A DNA stretch of 64,000 bases from Myxacorys almedinensis A (GTDB lineage Bacteria > Cyanobacteriota > Cyanobacteriia > Leptolyngbyales > Leptolyngbyaceae). The translations under genes were made by a program, and so were the position numbers. The notes under the pieces are model-generated. The model saw nothing but the letters and a program-made list of their open reading frames with translations. It had not been told where the DNA came from and ran no database searches. This document shows, piece by piece, positions 9,970 to 19,142 of this stretch. The stretch lies in the NCBI RefSeq assembly GCF_010091945.1, contig NZ_WVIE01000010.1:124001-188000 (forward strand), in the 5' to 3' direction. The stretch's first letter is position 1. Each line of letters starts with the position of its first letter.

Positions 9970-10145
9970 GCAGTTTACCTGTAGGACTTTAAGAGATATA
10001 GAGTTAGCCAGAGGAAGCTAGGCGGGTCATGCTTCTCTGTTTAATTTAGAGAGACTCGTATGGACGGTTGAACTGTCGAAAAGGGTTAAGGGCTTGTTGC
10101 AAGCCTGCTATATCAAAAGCATACAATGAATGCTTATAGCTAAAA

Positions 10146-10164
10146 ATCAATCTTTTAGATTAAT
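10146..10164. promoter_or_regulatory. AT-rich dyad upstream of ndhF3 (possible LysR-type operator)
   Basis: ATCAATC-TTTTA-GATTAAT forms an imperfect inverted repeat (6 of 7 bp pair). It sits about 180 bp upstream of ndhF3. LysR-type regulators such as NdhR/CcmR bind dyads of this kind in front of ndhF3 operons, but the match to a specific NdhR site was not established. Confidence 0.3.
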
Positions 10165-10316
10165 GCTATAGATTATTGCCTATCTAAATTGGAGCACTAA
10201 GAGAACCGTTGGTTCTAGAAGCGAGATTTTGCTGTAGCCGAACTGCATGAGTTTGCCTTGACTAGATTTATCAGCAGGCGGCAACGGTTGGATTGCCTCA
10301 TTTGCGATCGCAAGCT

Positions 10317-10341
10317 CTAGTGGTCTGTCAAGATTGAAATG
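10317..10341 (+). repeat. CTAGTGGTCTGTC repeat, copy 1 (25 bp, opposite orientation)
   Basis: This 25-bp segment (CTAGTGGTCTGTCAAGATTG then AAATG) is the reverse complement of the end of the 46-bp repeat at 26261-26306 and 40615-40660. It is followed by purine-rich GGATTAGGAGGAGAGG, similar to 40528-40545 near copy 3. A MITE or IS end is the likeliest origin. Confidence 0.8.
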
Positions 10342-10409
10342 GGGGATTAGGAGGAGAGGGGGAGTAGTAATCGGAACCATCCACCCCTTCCCTCAAAGTT
10401 GACAATCTA

Positions 10410-10473
10410 CTAGGTTCTATTAACATTTGCAATCGTAGAAGCAGAATAGGAAACCGACATCAATCATGATGAC
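10410..10473 (+). repeat. Dispersed 64-bp repeat, copy 2
   Basis: It matches 4170-4233 in the same orientation with nine substitutions and no gaps, from CTAGGTTCTATTAACATTTG to TCAATCATGATGAC. Flanking sequences are unrelated, so the repeat boundaries are fairly sharp. Confidence 0.75.
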
Positions 10474-10849
10474 AAGCTTGCCAGAAATTACTGGAGTTTT
10501 CCTAAAAAAATGGCGTGGTGATCACAAAGAGACGGCTTGAAAATCAGACCTTTTCCATCCCTCAAATCGGCTGTCACTGGTCGGCTGTCACGAGTCTGAT
10601 GGTACGGTGAAAGCCTTTCCCTGAGCAGCACACGCTCTTGCACCTTCCCCACCCTATCTTTGCTATTTCTGCAATCAGTCCTGACACAACGAAATAGCAC
10701 CAACGAGCAAATTTTCCTCTCCAACGCCGTTTTTCATGCAATTGGGTGATTCCAAAGTTTTCTATTAACGACAAAATTAGCCTGACTCATTTTATGTTCG
10801 ATGTCATGTAGCATCCGACGTCCTACCCCCGTCGCTGGAGCGCAACGCT

Positions 10850-12103
10850 ATGAACCATACGGAGTTGGCAACTCAAGTTCAAACCCTGCAAGTCCAACTC
10901 AGATCTTTCGAGCACGCTCTTAATTCCACGCTTCCAGAGCCATATCCATCTCCTCAGCAGTTGGAAATGCTTCATCAGACGATGGCGAAACTATCAGAGC
11001 AACTTCGTGGGGTCGAGCATCTAGCTCTCCACGCCGATCAACCGTGGATGCTGACTTCTCAGATTAATGAAGACCACTGGCAGGCACTGGGCTTCTGTTT
11101 ACCCGTCGGGCTGTTTACCTGCGATCGCAGCGGCAAATTGACCTATCTCAATCGTCGGGGTGAAGACATTACGGGCTGCACCGTGCAAGAAACCCTGGGG
11201 GAGGGCTGGACGCGATTTGTCTATTCTGACGATCGCGATCGCGTCATTGCCGACTGGCTCTCTGACGCCACAGCAGGGTTGCAACACAACACCGAATTCC
11301 GCGTTCAGCCTCTCCACGGCACCCTCCGGTGGATTCATATTCGCACTGCTCCCATCCTCAGCGATCGCGGCGAGTTTGTCGGGCACATCGGCACGATTGA
11401 AGACATCACCAAACAAAAATGTGCCGAAGACCAGATCAGAGCCTCCCTCAGCGAAAAAGAAGCTCTCCTCAAAGAAATTCATCACCGCGTCAAAAACAAT
11501 CTGCAAATTATTTCAAGCCTGATTTATCTGCAAGCACAGCGCATTGATGACCCAAAAGCCCGCCAGATTTTTGAAGATAGCCAAAGCCGAATTAGCTCGA
11601 TGGCGCTCGTTCACGATAGTTTATATCGCTCTCAAAACGTTGCCAGAATTGATCTCTCAGAATACATTCAGACCCTGACAGCGAGCTTATTTCACACGTA
11701 CCGACTTCAACCAGAATTAGTCCAGTTAGAGGTCAGCATTGAAAAAGGTGTGGTGGTGAGTTTAGATCGAGCCGTCCCCTGTGGCTTGATTCTCAACGAA
11801 CTGATGACCAACGCCCTAAAACACGGATTTTCTGGCGATCAACAGGGGCAAGTGCGGGTAACTCTGAGTTGCGAGGCTCTAGAAGGGGACAGAGAAACCG
11901 CTTTAGCGTTTGACACCCGCGATCGGTGCATCTGCCTCATCGTCGAAAACGACGGCAACCAACTCCCTGACACCTTCGAGCTTCAAAAAATCCAATCGAT
12001 GGGGTTGCGCCTGGTCAAGGCATTGGTTCATCAGATTCAAGGTGAGGTTAAAGTCGAAAAAACCGCCAAAACACGCTTTAAAATTACGTTTAACGGCGCA
12101 TGA
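10850..12103 (+). CDS. PAS-domain sensor histidine kinase (HisKA_2 type)
   Basis: A 417-residue cytoplasmic kinase. An N-terminal helical region is followed by a PAS domain at about 75-195 ([23 protein letters not shown] ... [13 protein letters not shown]). The dimerisation domain reads [21 protein letters not shown], the HisKA_2 signature, with phospho-accepting His at 211 or 212, and the C-terminus is a HATPase domain with [12 protein letters not shown] (N box). HisKA_2 kinases typically pair with separate response regulators. The next gene, 56 bp downstream on the same strand, begins with a receiver domain and is the natural partner. The signal is unknown. Confidence 0.92.
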   Translation: MNHTELATQVQTLQVQLRSFEHALNSTLPEPYPSPQQLEMLHQTMAKLSEQLRGVEHLALHADQPWMLTSQINEDHWQALGFCLPVGLFTCDRSGKLTYLNRRGEDITGCTVQETLGEGWTRFVYSDDRDRVIADWLSDATAGLQHNTEFRVQPLHGTLRWIHIRTAPILSDRGEFVGHIGTIEDITKQKCAEDQIRASLSEKEALLKEIHHRVKNNLQIISSLIYLQAQRIDDPKARQIFEDSQSRISSMALVHDSLYRSQNVARIDLSEYIQTLTASLFHTYRLQPELVQLEVSIEKGVVVSLDRAVPCGLILNELMTNALKHGFSGDQQGQVRVTLSCEALEGDRETALAFDTRDRCICLIVENDGNQLPDTFELQKIQSMGLRLVKALVHQIQGEVKVEKTAKTRFKITFNGA

Positions 12104-12159
12104 ATATTCCAAACTCGCCCTACAATGCTGGAAGCGTCTGTTTCGGGGTCGGTTAAACG

Positions 12160-14340
12160 TTGAAAGCTGCAAAAATTTTAATCGTGGAAGACGAAAGTGT
12201 CGTCGCCTGGCATGTGCAAGAAGCCTTGTGCAAGCTGGGTCATCATGTGATTGGCATTGCGACTACGGCAAAAGAGGCATTTCAGGTGGCGACAGACCAA
12301 CAGCCCGATTTGGTGCTCATGGACATTTGCCTCCAGGGAAGTAGCCTTGATGGCGTGTCTGCTGCCGAGTATCTCTATCTCCAACTCGATGTTCCGGTCG
12401 TTTACCTCACGGCCCACTCGGATGAGCAAACCCTCCGCCGTGCTACAGAGTCGTCTCCGTTTGGCTACCTTGTCAAGCCCTTCCAAGACGCAGAGTTGCA
12501 TTCAACAATTCAGATTGCGCTAAGGCGACATCAGCTAGAACAAGCCATCAAAGCGGTGCAGCAGTGGTATGCTACGACCTTGATTAGTATTGGAGATGCC
12601 ACGATCGCCATTGATGTCGATGGGTTTGTTGCGTTTATGAATCCCACGGCTGAAATTCTCACCGGATGGACGCAGGAAGAAGCACTGGGGGCATTTGCCG
12701 CCCAAGTGCTAGACCTGGTGGATGCCGTGACCGGAGCGGCGATCGATAATCCGCTTTTGGCTGCCCTGTGTCAGGGCGACACCATCACCTTGCCCCCCAC
12801 AACTCTGCTGCGATCGCGCGATGGATCTAAGCGCCCCGTCGGAGATAGCGCCTCTCCCATTCGGAACCGCAAAGGTGAGATTATTGGAGGGGTGATGGTG
12901 TTTCAAGACATGAGCGATCGCCGCAGCGGCGATCAAACCCTCCAGCAGCAAAATCAGCTTTTAGAACAGACTCAAGGTCAGCTAACTGCCCAACTCCGGG
13001 AGCGAACCGTGCAACTTCAGCAAGCGATTGCCTGTACTCAATTAGCAAAACGGGTGCTAGAGCGATTTGCCACTCAAAGCGCCGATCAAAGCGCCGAAGG
13101 TTCATCCTCCCCGCCCAGAGGGTTAAACCATCCTCACTCGGTTCTCCCTCTGCTGTTGCAGGAGATCAGGCAAATCTTGGGCGTGGAATATTGCTGGGCG
13201 GCTTTGCACCACACCGATCAGAGTTTTGCCACGGTTGCCTATGAAGATCAGGGTGAGACAAAATCCGAGTATTCTGCGATCGGGGAACAGATTTATCTAG
13301 AGCATTTTTCGCAGTTTTATCTCCGGCTGATGCAGCATCAGTGTTGGGTTGATCCATCGGTTGAAATTTTACCGCCGCTTTATCAGTCGTTTTTGGCGGC
13401 TCAGTCTCAGTTGCTCATATGCCCGATCGAAGAAGATCGGCGCGTCATTGGTGAGATCGGCATCGTGATCCGCACCCAGCTAACCCGGGCAACCTTGCAG
13501 GGAGAACTGATTGCTCAGGCGGTAAGCCAAGCTGCGATCGCGCTCTATCAGGCCCACCGCTATCAGGTTGCCCAAGCCCAAATTGAGGAACTGCACCGCT
13601 TGAATGTGCTCAAAGATGAGTTTATTTATGCCCTCTCGCGCGAGTTGAGGACGCCGCTAACAAATATGCGAATGGCGGTGGAAATGGTGCAGCGCATTGC
13701 TCAAATGCTGAAGGCGAGCGGTTTTCAGGCAATTAGCCCAGAAGCAACCGATGCCCTGTGGAGCAAGCTCGATCGCTATGTGCAGATCTTGCAGCAAGAA
13801 TGGCAAGACGAATGCGAACTGGTGAATGATCTGCTAGATTTTCAGAGCACCGCGACCTTGGCGCACCTGCTGCCGAGCCATTCGGTTTACCTCCAACAGT
13901 GGCTCCCTGATCTAGTCAAGCGGTTTCAAGAGCAAGCCCGCCGCCATCAGCAGTTTCTCAATGGGTGGGTTGCCGATGATCTCCCCGCGATCGCCGTTCA
14001 CGCTCCCAGTCTCGATCGCATTCTCACCGAGTTGCTCAACAATGCCTGCCAGTTTACCCCCTCAGGGCACGAGATTAAGGTGTCTGCCCAAGCCCTGGGT
14101 GGGCAAATAGAACTGTCTGTGGGCAACACCGGAACCGACATTTCGATCGCGGAGCAGGCGCAGATTTTTGAGCCATTTTATCGCGGAGCAAGCGATGGAC
14201 GGGGAAGAAGCGGGTTTGGATTGGGTTTGGCGCTGGTCAAGCGCTTGGCGATCGCCCTGAAGGGGCACATCCGGGTAGAGAGCGAAGCGAATGCGACTCG
14301 GTTTATCCTCACCCTGCCCCTTGTCCGAAATCTGTCGTGA
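12160..14340 (+). CDS. Hybrid sensor protein REC-PAS-GAF-kinase with altered H-box
   Basis: A 726-residue protein starting at TTG 12160. Order: receiver domain (1-120; phospho-acceptor Asp55 in LVLMDI, Lys in GYLVKPF), PAS (about 135-255; AFMNPTAEILTGWTQEEALG), coiled coil (about 262-310), GAF-like region (about 315-470) and a HisKA/HATPase module (about 480-726; N box NACQFTP, G2 GFGLGLALVKRL). The H-box reads FIYALSRELRTPLTNM: Arg494 stands where the phospho-accepting His is expected (codon CGC instead of CAC). The HATPase end looks intact, so it may bind ATP without autophosphorylating, or act as a regulated output of the upstream HisKA_2 kinase. Confidence 0.9.
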   Translation: MKAAKILIVEDESVVAWHVQEALCKLGHHVIGIATTAKEAFQVATDQQPDLVLMDICLQGSSLDGVSAAEYLYLQLDVPVVYLTAHSDEQTLRRATESSPFGYLVKPFQDAELHSTIQIALRRHQLEQAIKAVQQWYATTLISIGDATIAIDVDGFVAFMNPTAEILTGWTQEEALGAFAAQVLDLVDAVTGAAIDNPLLAALCQGDTITLPPTTLLRSRDGSKRPVGDSASPIRNRKGEIIGGVMVFQDMSDRRSGDQTLQQQNQLLEQTQGQLTAQLRERTVQLQQAIACTQLAKRVLERFATQSADQSAEGSSSPPRGLNHPHSVLPLLLQEIRQILGVEYCWAALHHTDQSFATVAYEDQGETKSEYSAIGEQIYLEHFSQFYLRLMQHQCWVDPSVEILPPLYQSFLAAQSQLLICPIEEDRRVIGEIGIVIRTQLTRATLQGELIAQAVSQAAIALYQAHRYQVAQAQIEELHRLNVLKDEFIYALSRELRTPLTNMRMAVEMVQRIAQMLKASGFQAISPEATDALWSKLDRYVQILQQEWQDECELVNDLLDFQSTATLAHLLPSHSVYLQQWLPDLVKRFQEQARRHQQFLNGWVADDLPAIAVHAPSLDRILTELLNNACQFTPSGHEIKVSAQALGGQIELSVGNTGTDISIAEQAQIFEPFYRGASDGRGRSGFGLGLALVKRLAIALKGHIRVESEANATRFILTLPLVRNLS

Positions 14341-14395
14341 AAGCTAAGGTTAGCCCTCTCTGCCTTGGGGTAGCCAACGGGTGCCGCAGGCAGTT

Positions 14396-16477
14396 CTACG
14401 AATTCCGAACGGCTAACGGTTCCTCAACCGGTTGACTGCGGTAGACCAGATTGGGTCTCGGCATCGCCTGCGGTCTCCCCATGCCATAGGTCAGGGCATA
14501 GCTCTGAGCCAGCAGCCACAGCCACAACCCCGGAAACTTTGGCTCTAGCCAAGGCTGCATCTGAAACAGCAATCCCGGTAGCCAACTGCTAAAGAGCCAG
14601 CTTAGCAAAGCATTAAAGCCAAAATCAAGATAGTTGCCAAACCAGCGCATCAGATCTTTTGCCCCCGCCATTTGCCAGATCCACAGGATCAACGCCGGAT
14701 TTTTGCGCGCCGCCACCAGTGCCATTTGGTTAAACCGCAGCCACGACACTCGATCTTTGATAAAAGCATCTGCTACGTCAGGCGGCTGAGTTGCCAGCAC
14801 ATCAAAAAACGTGTTGAGCATCGAGTTGATTCGTTCTGGCGGCAGCACTTGCCCGGTGGGCACCATCATCCCTTTAGAGAACATCCACGTCACTGAGACA
14901 TTGCTTTGATACGCACGAATTTGATTTAAATGGTTTGCCTTGAGCAAGTCGTGCCTGAGCGCCGTATCGAGGAGGTGCGTTAGCCGGGAGAGATTGCGAA
15001 CTAGCGACCCAAAGCCGGTGAATACCAAAGGAGATTGCAGCGAAGCGGCATCTCCGATCGCAATCAATCGATCAAAGGCAATCGTGCGATCGCGGCTGCC
15101 CACACTAAAATGACCCGGAATGTAGCCAAACGTCGCTTTTTTCCAGGTCAGTTTCTCCAAATCACAGCGCCGATACTCCGGCAAAATCGAGAAAAAATCT
15201 TCGTACATCTCCAGCAGAGACCCCGGATTTTCTGGCTGAGCTTGATGATAGTGGAACAGGTAAATCGTCAGTTCGTTTCGGTACGCCGGAAACAGTTCCC
15301 AAATCAGTTGCCGTCCGCGAGAAATGTCGCCATGGCTATTGAGGACATCCCCAAACTGCGAATCCCACACGCCCGGTTCAAAGCCATCTTCAATCACCGC
15401 GCCCACGGTCGGGCAGACGCTATCAAACGCCCGTCCGCCATTTAGCTGCCACGCGATCGGGGATGCGGTTCCCATCGCATCGACGAGCAATCGTCCAGTT
15501 AGGCGACGATCGCTTGCGGTCGGCAGGTGAGTGGCATACACCGTAACCTGCTGTTCGCCAACCTCTGCCCGTTGAAATTCGGTTTCGTCCCAAATCTCGC
15601 CGCCAAACTCACGAAATTTCTCGCCGCAGAGTTTGAGGAGTTTTTCGGCATCGATCGCAACGTTTAAAACTGTTGGGGTATGCAGGATTTGCGCCTTCGC
15701 TTGGGGCGGATTGTTGGCATCAAAAAACTTGTGGAACCCATCTTGATATTCGTGAGCAATCACCCGCTCAAACTCTGTTGCGGTAAACAGTCCCAGATCA
15801 ATCAAGCTCTGAAATTCGCTCCGAGAAATGTTCCATTCTCGATTCATCCGCCCAAACGGCAGCCGTTCTAACAGCAGCACCCGGTAGCCAAGTTTTGCCA
15901 TCACGGCAGCGTGGATGATGCCAAGCGCCCCTCCGACGTAAATCAGGTCAAACGAGGTTTGGCAAGGCGTCGCGTCGTTGGAGGAAGGGCTAGTTGAGAA
16001 AATGACTTGGCGCGGCTGCTGCGGATTTCTAACGCCCTCGCGCCAGCGTTGCTCCCACCAGTACACCCGGGTTAGATCATATTCTCCGTTGGGAATTTTT
16101 TTAAAGAAATGAACCGTTTGGGGGTAATCTTTCGCAAGGGCTTCAAAAATAGTTTGTTGAGAAAGATCAATTTTTGGCGGTTCTGGGTAAATTTGCGGAA
16201 AGTATGCTCTAATATCAGAAATCAAATTCTGGAGAATTCGATCTTCGCCCTCGATTGCCTGTTCTGCCCATCGAAATACTTTGAGATACGTCGTGCGCTG
16301 AACGGACCAAACGAACATTGAAAGCTCTGAGTGCAACGCCCCCCTAGAGAACCGGACTCGACAGCCTGCTGCCGCAGAAATCTTCTCACCGCGCTCCGGT
16401 TGATACTCAGTCTGTAACCAAGTCTTCAGCGATGCTGTGTCGGGAGTGGGAACTTCGATGTAAAGAATCTCTTTCAT
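14396..16477 (-). CDS. cruA: FAD-dependent CruA/CruP-type lycopene cyclase family protein
   Basis: A 693-residue flavoprotein. An N-terminal extension of about 170 residues precedes an FAD-binding Rossmann segment DLIYVGGALGIIHAAVMAKLGYRVLLLER, followed by PFGRMNREWNISRSEFQSLIDLGLF, which is a hallmark of the CruA/CruP branch, and by LIAIGDAASLQSPLVFTGFGSLVRNL, the second FAD-contact region. The C-terminus has hydrophobic, Trp-rich segments (about 590-670) that could associate with the thylakoid membrane. CruA-type enzymes cyclise lycopene to gamma/beta-carotene; the paralogue CruP has another proposed role. Length favours CruA, but the distinction from CruP is not certain from sequence alone. 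Confidence 0.65.
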   Translation of the reverse strand: MKEILYIEVPTPDTASLKTWLQTEYQPERGEKISAAAGCRVRFSRGALHSELSMFVWSVQRTTYLKVFRWAEQAIEGEDRILQNLISDIRAYFPQIYPEPPKIDLSQQTIFEALAKDYPQTVHFFKKIPNGEYDLTRVYWWEQRWREGVRNPQQPRQVIFSTSPSSNDATPCQTSFDLIYVGGALGIIHAAVMAKLGYRVLLLERLPFGRMNREWNISRSEFQSLIDLGLFTATEFERVIAHEYQDGFHKFFDANNPPQAKAQILHTPTVLNVAIDAEKLLKLCGEKFREFGGEIWDETEFQRAEVGEQQVTVYATHLPTASDRRLTGRLLVDAMGTASPIAWQLNGGRAFDSVCPTVGAVIEDGFEPGVWDSQFGDVLNSHGDISRGRQLIWELFPAYRNELTIYLFHYHQAQPENPGSLLEMYEDFFSILPEYRRCDLEKLTWKKATFGYIPGHFSVGSRDRTIAFDRLIAIGDAASLQSPLVFTGFGSLVRNLSRLTHLLDTALRHDLLKANHLNQIRAYQSNVSVTWMFSKGMMVPTGQVLPPERINSMLNTFFDVLATQPPDVADAFIKDRVSWLRFNQMALVAARKNPALILWIWQMAGAKDLMRWFGNYLDFGFNALLSWLFSSWLPGLLFQMQPWLEPKFPGLWLWLLAQSYALTYGMGRPQAMPRPNLVYRSQPVEEPLAVRNS

Positions 16478-16623
16478 CTGAGGGGTCTAAACTCCGAAAT
16501 GATGACTAAGGTAGAGGGGTTGACAGGGCTTCAAAATCCGAGATACTCCTAAGTGCGATCTTAAGTTAAAGAACATTACAACTTTCTCATAATGCTCTAA
16601 CGCCTCGATATTGCTACCCTGAC

Positions 16624-16857
16624 ATGAATTATCCCATCCCAGCGACCCCTGAAGACCTAGTTGATTTCCGTCAAGAACCTGTGACGGAAGAATTGGTGGC
16701 AACTGCGATCGTGGGTGTAATTCAGCAAGCCAAAGCCAAGGGGCAATCTCTAGAAGAGTTGATGGTAGAAGTGTTGACCGATGATTGCTTGCTAGAGGGA
16801 ACGCAGCGTCGATGGCTGAGTGAGCTAGTGGCGCAGACGTGGGTAACCCTTCCTTAA
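16624..16857 (+). CDS. Conserved hypothetical small protein (77 aa)
   Basis: A 77-residue acidic, helix-rich protein (MNYPIPATPEDLVDFRQEPVTEELVATAIVGVIQQAKAKGQSLEELMVEVLTDD...). It has no signal peptide, membrane segment or metal motif. The composition and the RRWLSELVAQTW ending suggest a compact helical fold. I believe similar short proteins occur in other cyanobacteria, but I cannot name a family. It is oriented away from cruA and is followed by a 14-bp tandem duplication and a hairpin. Confidence 0.75.
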   Translation: MNYPIPATPEDLVDFRQEPVTEELVATAIVGVIQQAKAKGQSLEELMVEVLTDDCLLEGTQRRWLSELVAQTWVTLP

Positions 16858-16866
16858 TTCAACGCC

Positions 16867-16894
16867 ATCAGTTCAAAAAAATCAGTTCAAAAAA
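16867..16894. repeat. Tandem duplication, 14 bp x 2
   Basis: ATCAGTTCAAAAAA is repeated exactly twice in direct succession, and a third copy begins (ATCA). It starts 9 bp after the stop codon of the 77-aa gene. Confidence 0.9.
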
Positions 16895-16942
16895 ATCATA
16901 ACTCTATAGCCATGCTCTCAAAACTATAGCGCCCCAACGAAA

Positions 16943-16967
16943 AGACCTCCTAGTTGTTAGGAGGTCT
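16943..16967 (-). terminator. Rho-independent terminator of the secreted-protein gene
   Basis: AGACCTCCTA-GTTGT-TAGGAGGTCT is a perfect 10-bp stem with a 5-base loop. Read on the minus strand it is followed by TTTTCG, giving a short U tract, 40 bp after the stop of the minus-strand gene at 17007. It could also stop transcripts from the plus strand. Confidence 0.75.
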
Positions 16968-17006
16968 CTGAGGGTGCTGTATGGAACGATTTACCGGGTA
17001 GAGCGG

Positions 17007-17354
17007 TTACTTTTCTGTGTAGGTATAGGAGCCGAGTTCACAAAGATTGAGATTTTCCTCTTCGGTGGTGCTGCCGTCTGCAAACACGCCTTTGATGCCG
17101 TAGATACAGGTGGTTTTGCCATCGGCGATCGTCACCTCAGCCGTTTCTCCTGGCTCGATCGAGCTATTGAGAATATCCTCTCCCCAGTCACTTGCATTCG
17201 TTGACTCGACATAGAACTGAACAATAGGGCTAGAGGTTGTGTTTCGCAACATAAAAACGAGGTCTTCTGCAAGGGCACTGTTCGCACTCAAGGCAGCGAT
17301 CGGGGCGGCAAAAATAGAGGCTATCACTAAGCGACGCATCAATGGATTAGACAT
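17007..17354 (-). CDS. Secreted small protein of unknown function
   Basis: A 115-residue preprotein starting at ATG 17354: a Sec signal peptide (MSNPLMRRLVIASIFAAPIAALSANSALA, cleavage after ALA) precedes a mature part of about 86 residues with two Cys (TTCIYGIKGVF and NLCELG), which could form a disulfide. The pattern FMLRNTTSSPIVQFYVES...WGEDIL recurs in many uncharacterised periplasmic proteins of cyanobacteria and alphaproteobacteria. No enzymatic residues are evident. It has its own terminator and its upstream spacer contains two copies of a 12-bp direct repeat, so it is probably monocistronic. Confidence 0.8.
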   Translation of the reverse strand: MSNPLMRRLVIASIFAAPIAALSANSALAEDLVFMLRNTTSSPIVQFYVESTNASDWGEDILNSSIEPGETAEVTIADGKTTCIYGIKGVFADGSTTEEENLNLCELGSYTYTEK

Positions 17355-17538
17355 TGGATCTTCCTTACCTAACATTAGGGAAATGACATCGCAACTCATG
17401 CTGCAATTGCACTTCTCTTGTTGTTCCCCTGGTTAAGCGTTGCTTATCCGTCTTTACGAACACTTTAATGGCTAAGCAATTGCACTTAAGTAAAGCCCAA
17501 AGCGAAATTTAACAACTTACTCGCGTACTTTTTGTTGG

Positions 17539-18993
17539 CTAAGTGTTTTTAGCAAGATGTTCGGCGTTTTCTTGAGGAGACAGCTTCTGTTGGTAGGTGT
17601 AAAAGCTTGCCACGATCGCAACTCCAAGCCACCACAAAATGTTGATGCTCGGACGATACCACACCGTATCGACCAGCCCATGTCCTAACATGCCAACCAA
17701 TAGCGTTACGGCTCCGATCAGCCAAAACCCATCGCGATTTGCCCCGTTAGGCTCCGAATTATGGCTCAGTTCCCTTAGCCGCCTTAGCTGCACGCCCCCT
17801 TGATTAAACGTCACCAGCAGCAGCCACAAAAAGGCAAATAGCCCAATGAATCCCATCTCAACCGTAATTTCTAGCACGATAGAGTAAGCACTGAGCGCCG
17901 TAAAGCGAGGACGTTGATAAAGAGGATAAACCTTCTTAAACACCTGATCTCCAGGTCCAATTCCTAGCACTGGGTAATCTTGGATCATCTGCAAAACCGC
18001 AGCCCAGACATTCAACCGAAAAGCATTGCTGCTATCGCCACTTCCCGCAAAAATACTCGTTATTCGGTAGCGAAAGGTGGGCACAAAGACCACGCCGAGC
18101 ACCAACATGCCTGCTAATCCTAAAAACAGAATTGGCAGTGCCGAGTAGCGCCAGAATTTAGGCAAGTACGGACTCCACCAATAGTGCAACATTACAAACA
18201 GCGCCACCACCATCAGCGCTAGCCCAATCCAACCGCCCCGGCTTTGAGTGAGAATCAGGCAAGCGGTATTCGTCACCGTCATCACTACCGCCAGAGTTTT
18301 GGGCAGCCAACCGCGCCACGCAAAAATAGCGACGACACTAAATGCGATCGCAGGAATCAGATAACCCGCCAGCAAATTTGGGTTGCCCAAAAAGCTGTAC
18401 ACTCGCGTTGAGTTTGCTAACGGCGAGGCTGGATCAACCCAGGTTGCCAGCGCATCTGCCCCAAAAAACCACTGCCGCAGCCCATATCCGCTCACAATCA
18501 GCGCGACATGGAGGTAGACGCCAATCACCCACGATCGCAGTTTTGGCGATCGCAAAATTCGTGCCATCAGCGCAAAGAGCAGCAAGTACAGACTTAGCTT
18601 TGCCACCCCAACAAAAGCGGTTAGTTTCAGTGCTCTCCCCTGTGCCACTGCCGCAGAAACAGCCGCCACTCCCAAAAAGAGGGCGATCGGCAGGTGAATC
18701 GGGGTTAACCCCAATCGGGGATGCCCTTCGGCTGGATCGTCCGTCAGAGTCAGCAAGACCCAGTACGCCGCGCAAGCCGCTAGCAGCCAACCGATCAGAT
18801 CGGTTGAAACAAAGGGTGCGACCCCAAACAAAACGCAGAGAATCGCCGCGCCGATGGGATCTGCCCACTGCATAAGAAAACTCTGTTTGCGCCACGATCG
18901 CAAGAACCCAGCGATGCGATGGAGATAACTAGTTCCTCGCCACTGATAGAGCGGCAGCGAAGCGAGCGTTATCTGTTGCCAAACGGAATTCAT
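17539..18993 (-). CDS. ictB: IctB-family membrane protein (putative bicarbonate transporter / O-antigen-ligase-like)
   Basis: A 484-residue protein with about 10-12 membrane segments and the Wzy_C (O-antigen ligase) fold. It begins MNSVWQQITLASLPLYQWRGTSYLHRIAGFLRSWR and contains VYSFLGNPNLLAGYL, LTQSRGGWIGL, FRLNVWAAVLQMIQDYPVLGIGPG and MLGHGLVDTVWYRP, the IctB pattern seen in Synechococcus and Synechocystis. IctB was named for a role in inorganic carbon accumulation, but its biochemical activity is disputed and the fold belongs to polysaccharide ligases/polymerases. ATG 18993 is preferred; an in-frame TTG at 19014 is an alternative. It lies downstream of a GAF kinase gene, with a hairpin between. 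Confidence 0.9.
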   Translation of the reverse strand: MNSVWQQITLASLPLYQWRGTSYLHRIAGFLRSWRKQSFLMQWADPIGAAILCVLFGVAPFVSTDLIGWLLAACAAYWVLLTLTDDPAEGHPRLGLTPIHLPIALFLGVAAVSAAVAQGRALKLTAFVGVAKLSLYLLLFALMARILRSPKLRSWVIGVYLHVALIVSGYGLRQWFFGADALATWVDPASPLANSTRVYSFLGNPNLLAGYLIPAIAFSVVAIFAWRGWLPKTLAVVMTVTNTACLILTQSRGGWIGLALMVVALFVMLHYWWSPYLPKFWRYSALPILFLGLAGMLVLGVVFVPTFRYRITSIFAGSGDSSNAFRLNVWAAVLQMIQDYPVLGIGPGDQVFKKVYPLYQRPRFTALSAYSIVLEITVEMGFIGLFAFLWLLLVTFNQGGVQLRRLRELSHNSEPNGANRDGFWLIGAVTLLVGMLGHGLVDTVWYRPSINILWWLGVAIVASFYTYQQKLSPQENAEHLAKNT

Positions 18994-19019
18994 AAAAGGA
19001 TTTCCATGCTTCAAAACAA

Positions 19020-19048
19020 CCCTAGCCTAAGGCAAAATTGGGCTAGGG
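19020..19048 (-). terminator. Hairpin between the GAF kinase and ictB
   Basis: CCCTAGCC and GGCTAGGG form an 8-bp stem with a 13-base loop. On the minus strand it is followed by TTGTTTTG, so it may end the kinase transcript about 95 bp after its stop, or act in the ictB leader. Confidence 0.55.
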
Positions 19049-19142
19049 TCATTATCCGCGAAAATGCCAGATCTGGGGTGTAATTTGCAAAGATGATGCC
19101 CTGAGTGAGGCAAGGAGAGGTCAGGTTCGGTTTGGGCAGTCT

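Larger units (their letters stand above)
9970..10849. other. Gene-poor spacer holding repeats and the ndhF3 promoter region
   Basis: This 880-bp spacer lies between the divergent ndhF3 (minus) and the HisKA_2 kinase (plus). It includes an AT-rich dyad about 180 bp upstream of ndhF3, a 25-bp copy of the CTAGTGGTCTGTC repeat (10317), and copy 2 of the 64-bp repeat (10410). From 10490 to 10775 short minus-strand frames of 66 and 78 codons exist but resemble nothing I recognise; a degraded mobile-element gene is possible. The 11-mer TCGGCTGTCAC occurs twice with a 3-bp gap near 10567. Confidence 0.6.

Noticed and set aside
10180-10380. 66-codon minus-strand frame near repeat copy 1
   Set aside because: Part of it is the CTAGTGGTCTGTC repeat; the phrase HFNLDRPL also occurs in a frame at 26255 for the same reason, so it reflects the repeat and not a gene.
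10488-10774. Two minus-strand frames of 78 and 66 codons
   Set aside because: They overlap each other in different frames, are repeat-adjacent and match no family; at best a decayed mobile-element gene.
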